Made by a program: the position numbers and the translations under genes
Assembly: GCF_000210075.1 (NCBI RefSeq)
Contig: NC_021017.1
Coordinates: 3,563,693 to 3,627,692, forward strand
Source of the DNA: Bacteroides xylanisolvens XB1A
GTDB lineage: Bacteria > Bacteroidota > Bacteroidia > Bacteroidales > Bacteroidaceae
Direction of reading: 5' to 3'
DNA: 64,000 nt
Part shown: piece after piece, positions 44,229 to 53,109 of the stretch
Layout: every line of letters begins with the position of its first letter
Position numbering within the stretch: position 1 is the first letter of the stretch
Notes under the pieces: model-generated
Seen by the model: the letters and a program-made list of their open reading frames with translations, nothing else
Database searches by the model: none
What the model was told of the DNA's origin: nothing

Positions 44229-47039
44229 ATGAAACAAATTCATAAAAATATAATTCTTAGCGCCGGACTATTGTTTGCTTCTGCCGGGCTGATGGCTCAG
44301 ACGGATGTGGAGAAGACTGATACATTGGCTCAGAAAGTGAATGTGGCTTTCCGCACAGTGGACCGGGCGGATTTGATGGGTGGTGTCTCGTCCGTCAATG
44401 TAGAGGAACTGACTAATAAAAGTTATTCGCTGTACAGTCTCGACAATATGCAATCTTTAGTGGGAGGTTACAACGGACAATTATGGAACATGGGCGAAGC
44501 GTTGGTATTGGTAGACGGAGTCCCTCGTGAGGCAAACAACATTCGTCCTACCGAAATAGCCCAAATCACATTCCTCAAAGCAGCGCAAGCCGTGGTGCTT
44601 TACGGCAGCCGTGGTGCGAAGGGAGTCATTCTTATCACCACGAAGCGCGGATGCGATAAAGACTTGCGGGTGAGTGCGCGTGCCAATGCCGGTATCAATG
44701 TGCCTAAAAGCTATCCTAAATATCTGGCTTCTGCCGAATACATGACGTTGTATAACGAGGCGTTGCGTAACGACGGGTTGGATCCCGCTTTCTCGGATGA
44801 GCAGATTTACAACTATGCAAGCGGAAGTAACCCTTACCGTTATCCGAACATCAACTTCTTTTCCGATGACTATATTCGGAAGACAAGTCAGGACTATAAC
44901 GGAGTGGCCGAGTTTTCGGGCGGCGGACGCTACGCCAACTTCTATACGAACATCGGTTACGAGAGTTCCAACGACTTGCTCAACTTCGGTGAAAGTAAGA
45001 ACAACCGCAATTCGCGCCTGAATATCCGCGGTAATGTGGATTTGCGTATGAACGATTGGATCAGCGGTTGGGTAAATGCAAATGCTATCTTCTACGATTC
45101 CCGTCACGATAAGGCAGACTACTGGGCTAACTCGGCTACGTTACGTCCGACTGCTCCCGGTTCGGCGCCTCTTGTACCTTTCATTCCCATTGAGTTTGTC
45201 GATAAAAACGATGCTGCTTCGTGGACGTTGATCAATAATAGCAATTACCTTATTGACGGCAAATATCTATTGGGAGGTACGCAGTTGAACATGACTAATC
45301 CTTTTGCTGCCATGTATGCGTCCGGTTATCAGAAAGCTACTTCACGTCGTTTCCAGTTTGATGCGGGAATCAACCTCGATTTGTATAAAGTACTGAAAGG
45401 ATTGTCATTCCGTACACAGTTCTCCGTAGACTACGGAACTTCTTACATCACTTCTATCGACGACGACTATGCAGTGTATGAAGCCTCTTGGAACAATGCT
45501 TTCGGAGGCGACCGTATTACTTCATTGACTAAGTACAATATGGACAAGCATACCGGTACGCAAAACGTATCGGGCAGTACGGCGTATCAGACCATTTATT
45601 TCTCTGCACAGTTCGGCTATCAGAACACTTTTGCCGACAATCATCATGTGAATGCATTGTTGTTGGCTCAAGGCAGCCAGCAGACCTATTCGGGTACCTA
45701 CCATCGCACTAGCAATTCCAACTTGGGTTTGCAACTCGATTATAACTATGCCGGTAAGTATTACGCCGATTTCAGCATGGCAGCGGTTCATTCCGCCAAA
45801 TTGCCCGAAGGCAACCGGATAGGGCTTTCGCCTTCGTTTACGTTGGGATGGCGTCTTTCCGAAGAGGGTTTCCTCAAAGATGCCGATTGGCTCGATAACC
45901 TGAAACTGATGGCAGGCTATAGTGTGCTCAATCAGGATTTGGATATCAGTGATTACTACATGTATGCTACCAAGTTTACACAGGCAGGTACGTGGTGGGG
46001 ATGGAGCGAGGTAAACAACTCGATGCAGACCACCGACTTCCTGCAAGGTGGAAACCCCGACCTCGGCTACATCAAGCGTAAGGAATTTACGGTAGGATTG
46101 GACGCTTCTCTTTGGAAGGGATTGGTGAGACTCAATGCCAATTACTTCGTAACCAATACCGAAGGATTGCTGGCGCAGCCCCAAAATTATCCGTCTTATT
46201 TCCAGACTTATTATCCGAAGTCCGATATGCGTCCTTATATTAACATGAACAACCAACGTCGTACGGGTGTGGACTTGAGTGTAAATGTGGGCAAAAAGCA
46301 CGGTGACTTTGAATGGAATGTGGGGCTTGTGGGTATGTACTACACCTCCAAGAACACCAAATGGGACGAGAATGTGAAATATGACTGGCTGAAAGCCGAA
46401 GGTGAGGCGATTGATGCTTTGCGCGGATATCAATGCATCGGATTCTTCAAAGACGCTGCCGATGTGGAAAGCTCGGCAAAGGTGAATGCTAATACCAAAC
46501 CCGGTGATTTGAAGTATGTAGACCAAAACAACGACGGTGTCATCAATGAGCAAGACCAGGTGGTATTGGGCAAGTGGGGTGCTTCCTGGGTGATGGGTCT
46601 CAACCTGACTGCCAAGTACAAAGGCTTCACATTGTTTGTGGCAGGCACCGGATCGTTTGGTGGCAAAGGACTGAAGAATAATAGTTATATGCACGTGTAT
46701 GGCGATCGCAAATATTCTGAAGTGGTTCGCGGACGCTGGACGGAAGAGACGGCAGATATCGCCACATACCCGCGTCTCACAACACAAGGTGGCGACCTGA
46801 ACTTTGTGGCTTCCGACTTCTGGTTGTACGACACTTCACGTTTCGATTTGAACCGTGTTCAATTGTCTTACGACTTCCCGGCTGCTATGCTGAAAGGCAA
46901 ACTTGTGAAAGGTTTACAAATCTATGCCAACGGAACAAGCCTGTTGACCTTGGCGAAGGAGCGTAAATATATGGAGATGAATGTAGGGACTTCTCCCCAA
47001 TGCCGTTCGTACGCACTGGGTGTAAAGGTAGACTTTTGA
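44229..47039 (+). CDS. xusC: XusC: SusC-family transporter without the carboxypeptidase-like domain
   Basis: This is a 936-residue second transporter of the tandem. After the signal peptide (LMAQ) it goes almost directly into the plug (VNVAFRTVDRADLMGGVSSV, then LVLVDGVPRE and VVLYGSRGAKGVILITTKRG). The domain that XusA has at residues 33-110 is missing. The barrel ends RSYALGVKVDF. It forms a second import pair with XusD, perhaps for oligosaccharides of another size or decoration. The shortened N terminus accounts for most of its 111-residue difference from XusA. Confidence 0.93.
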   Translation: MKQIHKNIILSAGLLFASAGLMAQTDVEKTDTLAQKVNVAFRTVDRADLMGGVSSVNVEELTNKSYSLYSLDNMQSLVGGYNGQLWNMGEALVLVDGVPREANNIRPTEIAQITFLKAAQAVVLYGSRGAKGVILITTKRGCDKDLRVSARANAGINVPKSYPKYLASAEYMTLYNEALRNDGLDPAFSDEQIYNYASGSNPYRYPNINFFSDDYIRKTSQDYNGVAEFSGGGRYANFYTNIGYESSNDLLNFGESKNNRNSRLNIRGNVDLRMNDWISGWVNANAIFYDSRHDKADYWANSATLRPTAPGSAPLVPFIPIEFVDKNDAASWTLINNSNYLIDGKYLLGGTQLNMTNPFAAMYASGYQKATSRRFQFDAGINLDLYKVLKGLSFRTQFSVDYGTSYITSIDDDYAVYEASWNNAFGGDRITSLTKYNMDKHTGTQNVSGSTAYQTIYFSAQFGYQNTFADNHHVNALLLAQGSQQTYSGTYHRTSNSNLGLQLDYNYAGKYYADFSMAAVHSAKLPEGNRIGLSPSFTLGWRLSEEGFLKDADWLDNLKLMAGYSVLNQDLDISDYYMYATKFTQAGTWWGWSEVNNSMQTTDFLQGGNPDLGYIKRKEFTVGLDASLWKGLVRLNANYFVTNTEGLLAQPQNYPSYFQTYYPKSDMRPYINMNNQRRTGVDLSVNVGKKHGDFEWNVGLVGMYYTSKNTKWDENVKYDWLKAEGEAIDALRGYQCIGFFKDAADVESSAKVNANTKPGDLKYVDQNNDGVINEQDQVVLGKWGASWVMGLNLTAKYKGFTLFVAGTGSFGGKGLKNNSYMHVYGDRKYSEVVRGRWTEETADIATYPRLTTQGGDLNFVASDFWLYDTSRFDLNRVQLSYDFPAAMLKGKLVKGLQIYANGTSLLTLAKERKYMEMNVGTSPQCRSYALGVKVDF

Positions 47040-47083
47040 TGGGTCTCTCGTTGTAGAATATAAAAATATAGAATAAATAAGTC

Positions 47084-48841
47084 ATGAAGAAAATTATAAC
47101 AATATGTGCCTTTGCCGCTTGTCTGACCGGATGCGATGACTTGTTCGAACCGGCTATCGAGAACAACCTCGGACTGGAATATATGTACGAGAATTCGCAA
47201 TATGCCGAAGGAATACTGGCAAATGCCTATACACGCATACCCTGCGCAGGCTATTCTTTCAACGACGTGGCTACCGATGACGCTGTGAGCAATGATGCGG
47301 AAAACAGCTGGCGTAAAATAGCCTCCGGCATGTGGACGGCAAACAACAATCCTGCCGACCGTTGGACTTCCTGCCGTTCCGCCATACAGTATATCAATCT
47401 TTTCCTTGCCAATGCCGACAAGGTGAAATGGGCGAAAGACGAAGTGGTGGCGCAGATGTTCTGCGACCGTGAGAAAGCGGAAGCCTATGGCTTGCGTGCC
47501 ATGTATATGTATTACCTCCTCGAAGCCCATGCGGGCTATACCGAAGACGGTGTGTTGATGGGGGTGCCCATCCTGACCGAACCGGAAGCAGCCGGATCCA
47601 ATTTCAATGTGCCCCGCAGCACATTTGTAGATTGCATGAAGGCGTTGAAAGAAGACGCCCGGTTGGCACTCGAAGGATTGCCTTGGGAATATGGTGACGC
47701 AGCGGAAATGCAACGCTTGTCTGCTAAATATGCAGGAGCAGACCAAGGCAAAGTCACCCGTGTGTTTGGCGCAAACTTTATCGGCCGTATGTCTGGAAAG
47801 GTGGTGGAAGCGTTTGTGTCAAAAGCGGATTTGCTTGCTGCCAGTCCGGCATATAGTGACCAGTCAGGCGTTGATTGGAAAACGGCTGCTGCTAGTGCTG
47901 CAAAGGTACTGAATCATATCGGAGGGGTAGACGGTATGGATCCTACCGGATGGACATGGTATTGCAATGTAGATGATATTGAAAAACTTAGCCCAACCGA
48001 ATCACCTGCTGAAATTCTGTGGCGTGGTGAACGTGCCAAATCCCTCTCGCTCGAAGAAGATAACTTCCCGCCCACACTCTACGGTAACGGACGTATCAAC
48101 CCAACTCAAAATCTGGTGGATGCATTCCCGATGCTGAACGGTTATCCGGTGTCTCATCTGTCCGGCGAATATGATGAAAATCTTCCGTATGCCAACCGTG
48201 ACCCGCGCTTGGAAGCATACATTCTCTATAATGGTTGTAAGGCAGGCAATACGAATAAGGAAATCTTTACGGCAGCCGACGGAACTACCAATGATGCACT
48301 GAACAAGGTGGTAGGACGTTCTACCCGTACCGGATACTATCTGCGCAAACTGTTGCGTCAGGACATCAGCCTCGACCCGAATGCGAAAGCCGACCAGTAT
48401 CATTACACACCGCGCATCCGCTATACCGAGATATTCTTGGCGTATGCCGAGGCGGCAAATCAGGCGTACGGTCCGCAAGATAAAGGAGGCAACGGCTATT
48501 CTGCTTATGATGTGGTGAAAAAGTTGCGCCACCGTGCCGGCATCGGTCGCGACAATGGTGATGCTTACTTGGAATCCATCAAGAACGATCAGGCAAAGAT
48601 GGCGGAACTCATCCGCAACGAACGTCGCATCGAACTTTGTTTCGAAGGTTTCCGTTTCTGGGATTTGCGCCGCTGGAAGAGCAATCTGACCGAAACCGCT
48701 AAAGGGATGAATATCAGTGGAACCCGTTATACTCCGATGGAGGTAGACAAACGCTCGTTCAGTGAGTATATGTATTACGGTCCTATTCCTTATTCGGAAG
48801 TTCTTAAGTATGACGAACTGAAACAGAATCAGGGTTGGTAA
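47084..48841 (+). CDS. xusD: XusD: SusD-family lipoprotein (second of pair)
   Basis: This 585-residue protein has the lipobox ACLTGC (Cys17), SusD helices (YGLRAMYMYYLLEAHAGY) and the C-terminal NERRIELCFEGFRFWDLRRW. It ends YDELKQNQGW. It starts 44 nt after xusC and is its expected binding partner at the cell surface. Confidence 0.93.
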   Translation: MKKIITICAFAACLTGCDDLFEPAIENNLGLEYMYENSQYAEGILANAYTRIPCAGYSFNDVATDDAVSNDAENSWRKIASGMWTANNNPADRWTSCRSAIQYINLFLANADKVKWAKDEVVAQMFCDREKAEAYGLRAMYMYYLLEAHAGYTEDGVLMGVPILTEPEAAGSNFNVPRSTFVDCMKALKEDARLALEGLPWEYGDAAEMQRLSAKYAGADQGKVTRVFGANFIGRMSGKVVEAFVSKADLLAASPAYSDQSGVDWKTAAASAAKVLNHIGGVDGMDPTGWTWYCNVDDIEKLSPTESPAEILWRGERAKSLSLEEDNFPPTLYGNGRINPTQNLVDAFPMLNGYPVSHLSGEYDENLPYANRDPRLEAYILYNGCKAGNTNKEIFTAADGTTNDALNKVVGRSTRTGYYLRKLLRQDISLDPNAKADQYHYTPRIRYTEIFLAYAEAANQAYGPQDKGGNGYSAYDVVKKLRHRAGIGRDNGDAYLESIKNDQAKMAELIRNERRIELCFEGFRFWDLRRWKSNLTETAKGMNISGTRYTPMEVDKRSFSEYMYYGPIPYSEVLKYDELKQNQGW

Positions 48842-48864
48842 ACCGATAGTGTAAATTTAATAAA

Positions 48865-49953
48865 ATGCTAAAGCATACAATGATTATGAATAAGACAATA
48901 ATGAAATGCATGGTCCTTGGCTTGTTGTTTGCCGGCTGTGAAAACGGAGACAAAGAATTCGACGATTACGAATATCAGACCATCAGTTTTGCTACTCAGA
49001 CTCCTATACGCACCATCACATTGGGCGAAGATGTATATCCTACCGAACAAGACAATGAATATCGGATGCAGATCATCGCTACATTGGGCGGTGTGTGGTC
49101 AAACCGCAAAGAGCGCACAGCACAGATTGTTATCGATGAAAGTTTGTGTACCAATGCTTATTTCGACAATGGCAAGCCGATACTTCCTATGCCTAAGGAA
49201 TATTATACTTATTCTTCGGAACAGGTGGTATTTCCCAAAGGAGACATTTATGGACGTATGGACATACAGTTGACCGATGCTTTCTTCAATGATCCTCTCA
49301 CGCCCGAACTCACCTATGTCATTCCGGTACGGTTAGCACAGGCTTCAGACTCTATCTTGGCGGGCAAACCTAAAGTTGAGTCTCCCAATCGCTTGAATGT
49401 GGCAGACTGGGACGTGCTTCCCAAAGACTATGCGCTTTATGGGGTGACCTACAAAAACAAGTATGAGGGCGTTTGGTTGAGTCGTGGCACAGACCAGCTC
49501 GACATCAATGGCAACACTTCTACGCTCAACCGTAACCCGCAGAATATAGAGAAAGCAGACCAACGTACATTAGGAACTATTGCCCTCAACAAAGTGCGTT
49601 ATCCTCTTTCGCTTTCGGTGGATGTGGTGAATGAGAAAGGCGAATCTTCCAAGCAAACGTTGACAATGGACTTGGTGATAACGGTTGACGACAACGGCAA
49701 TTGCTCCATCACTACCGACACACCGGGGGCTCAGGCAAGCGGTTCGGGCAAGTGGACCTATCATGGTGCCAAGAAAGCGTGGGGCGACAAAGACCGCGAC
49801 CTGTTCGAACTGACCTATGAAGTGACTTATGCGCCTTATGTGTTGAATGCTGTGACCGGTGAAACGGGCACTGCCAAATGTAGCAGCACGGACGCGCTGG
49901 TGTCACGCGACAGACAGAGCAAATTTGAAACTTTTAACGTGAAGTTGAAGTGA
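48865..49953 (+). CDS. xusE: XusE: DUF1735/DUF5627-type surface glycan-binding lipoprotein
   Basis: This 362-residue lipoprotein has LGLLFAGC after a charged start; ATG 48886 is an alternative start giving a tidier signal. An N-terminal DUF1735-like Ig domain (about residues 30-170, ending LTYVIPVRLAQAS) is followed by a beta-rich C-terminal domain of the DUF5627 kind. No catalytic motif is present. It holds the XusE position in the core xylan cluster, where the protein is thought to bind xylan at the surface. It starts 23 nt after xusD. Confidence 0.85.
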   Translation: MLKHTMIMNKTIMKCMVLGLLFAGCENGDKEFDDYEYQTISFATQTPIRTITLGEDVYPTEQDNEYRMQIIATLGGVWSNRKERTAQIVIDESLCTNAYFDNGKPILPMPKEYYTYSSEQVVFPKGDIYGRMDIQLTDAFFNDPLTPELTYVIPVRLAQASDSILAGKPKVESPNRLNVADWDVLPKDYALYGVTYKNKYEGVWLSRGTDQLDINGNTSTLNRNPQNIEKADQRTLGTIALNKVRYPLSLSVDVVNEKGESSKQTLTMDLVITVDDNGNCSITTDTPGAQASGSGKWTYHGAKKAWGDKDRDLFELTYEVTYAPYVLNAVTGETGTAKCSSTDALVSRDRQSKFETFNVKLK

Positions 49954-49983
49954 ACCGCAATCTAAACAATTTAAGAAAACTAC

Positions 49984-52248
49984 ATGAAGATGAATAGAAA
50001 AAATAATATGGTATGGGGCACGCTGGTAGCAGCTTTGCTGGCTTCTTGCGTGGATACCGAGATTGCCGATGTCACGGTGACAAAACCGGAGTCGATAGCG
50101 CAATACGAGTATCTGAATGATTATGCCCCGCTGAAATCGTACATAGACCGTGCAGCTAATCCCGATTTTAAATTGGGATTAGCGTTGGCAGCTAACGAAT
50201 TTATCGAAGGAGGATTGGTATTTCGTTTAGCGGAAGCCAACTTCGACGAAGTGACCGCAGGCAATGCGATGAAATATGCTTCGTGTGTGAACGATAAAGG
50301 GGAGATGAATTTCGAAACTGTGGATAAATTTGTCACTGCCGCCCAAGCTGCCGGAATTACTATATATGGACATACATTGGCTTGGCATGCACAGCAGAAT
50401 AATAAGTATTTGAATTCTTTGATTAAAGACAAAGAATTGCCGCCCTCTGTAGGAGAAGGAAATTGTTTGCATATCAATACTTCTGAAGCGAAGGCGAATC
50501 CATGGGATTGGCAAAATTACTATGATTTGGAATCTCCTCTTTTACAAGGGAAATCTTATGTATTCTCTATGAGAACCAAGGCTTCATCAGCTGTGACATT
50601 TCCGCTTTGGATAGAAACACCGAATGCTGGTAATACACATTATGGCATACCACAGATTTCAGCAGGAACTACATGGAGCACAATAAGCATTGAATTTACA
50701 CCTAATAGTGATTGTTCTCGTTTGTTATTCAATTTCGGACAGTTTGGAGGAGATCTTTGGTTTGATGACATGGTGCTGGTTGAAAAAGGTTCTGAGCAAA
50801 ATATGATAAAGAACGGAACTTTTGAAGAAGGAAATCTGCCTTCTAATTGGTCTAAACCAAGTTGGCATGCGCATTCTTATTCAATTATACCTACACCGGG
50901 AGATGCGGCAGTAGAGATTTTAACTGACATCATTACTAATGGTGATGCGCAAGGCAGTGAAACTACCAATTTTGTTTCTACTCATGTGGGAGGAGCTAAT
51001 GCTGCTTGCGATATTGTTGATGGAGTAGGTAAAGACGGTAGTCGTGCTTTCGTTGTTACTTCTGCTGGTGGAGGAACAAACAGTTGGGATACTCAATTCT
51101 TTTTGTATGCTGACCGTCCGTTGGTGGAAAATGATGTTGTACGTATCTCTTTCGATTATCGTGCAGATACACCCAATAATTCTGAGTCTCAGGCTCATGC
51201 TGCCCCTGGAGCTTATATTCATTATGATGGTGGGTGTGCTGTTAGTTTCACTACGGAATGGCAACACTTTGAAAAAACTATTACTATTAACACTACCCTT
51301 TCTCCTGAGGGAAACATGCAGACTTTTGCATGGAACTTGGATGTAGGCGCGCCCAATGCACCTGCTAATAAATATTATTTTGATAATATCAAATTGCAAA
51401 TAGTTACTAAAGGTAACACTATTCCTCTTACTCCCGAAGAGAAAAAAGAAGCGCTTACTCGGGCAATGAACAATTGGATTGAAGGAATGATGAAAGCTAC
51501 TGGTGGTTACGTGACTACTTGGGATGTAGTGAACGAAGCTATTTCAGGTGGTGGCAACGACGGTGAAGGTTTCTATGTCTTGCAATCTGCATCTAATGCC
51601 GGTGCTGACGCTGCCAATAATTTCTACTGGCAAGATTACTTGGGTAGTGAAGATTATGTTCGTATTGTTGTAGCTGCCGCCCGTAAATATTATGCAGAAA
51701 ACGGTGGTGTTAAACCTCTCAAACTTTTCATCAACGATTACAATCTGGAATCCACTTGGGATAACAATCAGAAAGCCAAGAGCTTGGTACACTGGATAGA
51801 GAAGTGGGAATCTGACGGTGTGACAAAGATTGACGGTATCGGTACACAGATGCACGTGGCTTATCGCGCCAATGCTGCTGACCAGCAGAAGCAAGAAGAA
51901 CATGTAGTGAAAATGTTTGAAATCTTAGCCAAGAGTGGCAAACTCGTGAAAGTATCTGAGCTGGATATGGGATATGTGGATGAAAGCGGCACTACGGTGT
52001 TGACAAAGGATATGACAGAAGAACAACATAAAGCGATGGCTGAATATTATAAGTTTATCGTGAAGAAATACTTCGAGATTATTCCTGTGGCACAGCAATA
52101 CGGCATCACGCAGTGGTGTGCTACCGATGCTCCCGGTGCCCCCGGTGATTCTAACTGGCGTGGCGGTGAACCTGTAGGTTTATGGGATTCCAACTACAAC
52201 CGTAAGCATACTTATGCCGGTTTTGCTGACGGATTGGCTGGTAAATAA
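49984..52248 (+). CDS. GH10 endo-beta-1,4-xylanase split by tandem CBM insert
   Basis: This 754-residue surface lipoprotein has the lipobox LLASC (near residue 22). The GH10 barrel begins at about residue 40 (LKSYIDRAANPDFKLGLAL) and runs to about 160 (YGHTLAWHAQ). It is interrupted by two CBM4/CBM22-like sandwiches (about 165-485) and resumes to the end. The acid/base is Glu518 in WDVVNEAI and the nucleophile Glu659 in VSELDMG. It cleaves the xylan backbone at the cell surface, supplying the Xus transporters. The insert is visibly more A/T-rich than the xus genes before it. A terminator follows 17 nt after the stop. Confidence 0.95.
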   Translation: MKMNRKNNMVWGTLVAALLASCVDTEIADVTVTKPESIAQYEYLNDYAPLKSYIDRAANPDFKLGLALAANEFIEGGLVFRLAEANFDEVTAGNAMKYASCVNDKGEMNFETVDKFVTAAQAAGITIYGHTLAWHAQQNNKYLNSLIKDKELPPSVGEGNCLHINTSEAKANPWDWQNYYDLESPLLQGKSYVFSMRTKASSAVTFPLWIETPNAGNTHYGIPQISAGTTWSTISIEFTPNSDCSRLLFNFGQFGGDLWFDDMVLVEKGSEQNMIKNGTFEEGNLPSNWSKPSWHAHSYSIIPTPGDAAVEILTDIITNGDAQGSETTNFVSTHVGGANAACDIVDGVGKDGSRAFVVTSAGGGTNSWDTQFFLYADRPLVENDVVRISFDYRADTPNNSESQAHAAPGAYIHYDGGCAVSFTTEWQHFEKTITINTTLSPEGNMQTFAWNLDVGAPNAPANKYYFDNIKLQIVTKGNTIPLTPEEKKEALTRAMNNWIEGMMKATGGYVTTWDVVNEAISGGGNDGEGFYVLQSASNAGADAANNFYWQDYLGSEDYVRIVVAAARKYYAENGGVKPLKLFINDYNLESTWDNNQKAKSLVHWIEKWESDGVTKIDGIGTQMHVAYRANAADQQKQEEHVVKMFEILAKSGKLVKVSELDMGYVDESGTTVLTKDMTEEQHKAMAEYYKFIVKKYFEIIPVAQQYGITQWCATDAPGAPGDSNWRGGEPVGLWDSNYNRKHTYAGFADGLAGK

Positions 52249-52264
52249 TAGAGATTGATAAGAA

Positions 52265-52305
52265 AAGGCAGCGGGGCATATAACATGAATCCGCTGCCTT
52301 TATTG
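52265..52305 (+). terminator. Terminator after the GH10 gene
   Basis: A perfect 10-bp stem, AAGGCAGCGG (52265-52274) with CCGCTGCCTT (52291-52300), is followed by TATTGTTT. It closes the xus-GH10 operon or lowers read-through into the four genes that follow. No consensus promoter is seen between it and 52328. Confidence 0.8.
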
Positions 52306-52327
52306 TTTCAATAAAAGTCGGATAATA

Positions 52328-53065
52328 ATGAAAAACATATTATTTATTTTAAGTTTGATTATTTGGTGTAGCTGTAGTAATGAAATTCTGTTTGATATAG
52401 ATAAAGTAGGAGATATAGTTACAAGGGCTGCAAATTCGGATAGTACATATTGTTTTGGGGCTTCAGATTCGGATGTAGTGGAGGACTTTGTTATTAGTCC
52501 GAAGGATGACTCACAACCTCTTAGTAGAACTTTATGTTCCTATGTAGAGGTTAATGGAACAAAAACATTATTGCAACCTGAAATAGTGAGTGGTCCTTCA
52601 TGGTTGGATTATCTTATATGTTTTCAGTATTATGATATATATGTTCTATCGGTAGTAGCCCAGGACAATACTTCCTCTCTCAGAAGTGGAAAAATTGTAT
52701 TGAAACAGCCGGGATCTAATAAAACATTAACAGTTGGTATTACTCAAAATGGAATTGATAATCGCATAATGATTTCAATGAAAGAACTGTATTCCAATCA
52801 TCCTATTTTTACTGCCACGACAACTTATCCCGTAAAAAAAGATATAAGTTGCAGAATCCCATACGAAGCATACAATGATGGTGGAAAGTATGAGAGTAGT
52901 GCATCAATCACTATTCCTAAAGGGGAAACGAAAGGAACTTACGAAATGGATTATAACGGCTCTCCGTTAGTTTTTTATCATGGTGATATAAAAGGCTATA
53001 AATTGTATGAAGGAACTATCAGTGGTGACGGTATTTACAACTATAGTTTTTATCGCTATTGGTAG
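52328..53065 (+). CDS. Small lipoprotein with BACON-like domain
   Basis: This 245-residue protein has the lipobox IIWCSC (near residue 16). Residues about 80-140 (SGPSWLDYL, then SLRSGKIVLKQPGSNKTLTV and ITQNG) have the pattern of a BACON domain, an Ig-like fold common in Bacteroides surface glycan proteins. The rest is not recognised and has no catalytic motif. It is strikingly A/T-rich beside the G/C-rich GH5 and esterase genes. It sits just after a strong terminator, so its expression may be weak or depend on read-through. Surface glycan binding is a guess from context. Confidence 0.65.
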   Translation: MKNILFILSLIIWCSCSNEILFDIDKVGDIVTRAANSDSTYCFGASDSDVVEDFVISPKDDSQPLSRTLCSYVEVNGTKTLLQPEIVSGPSWLDYLICFQYYDIYVLSVVAQDNTSSLRSGKIVLKQPGSNKTLTVGITQNGIDNRIMISMKELYSNHPIFTATTTYPVKKDISCRIPYEAYNDGGKYESSASITIPKGETKGTYEMDYNGSPLVFYHGDIKGYKLYEGTISGDGIYNYSFYRYW

Positions 53066-53109
53066 TATTGTTATTTTTGCAACAACTATTATGTAACATC
53101 AACATCATT

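Noticed and set aside
45522..46787. 421-residue antisense frame over xusC
   Set aside because: It has no domain or signal and lies fully inside the SusC-family gene.
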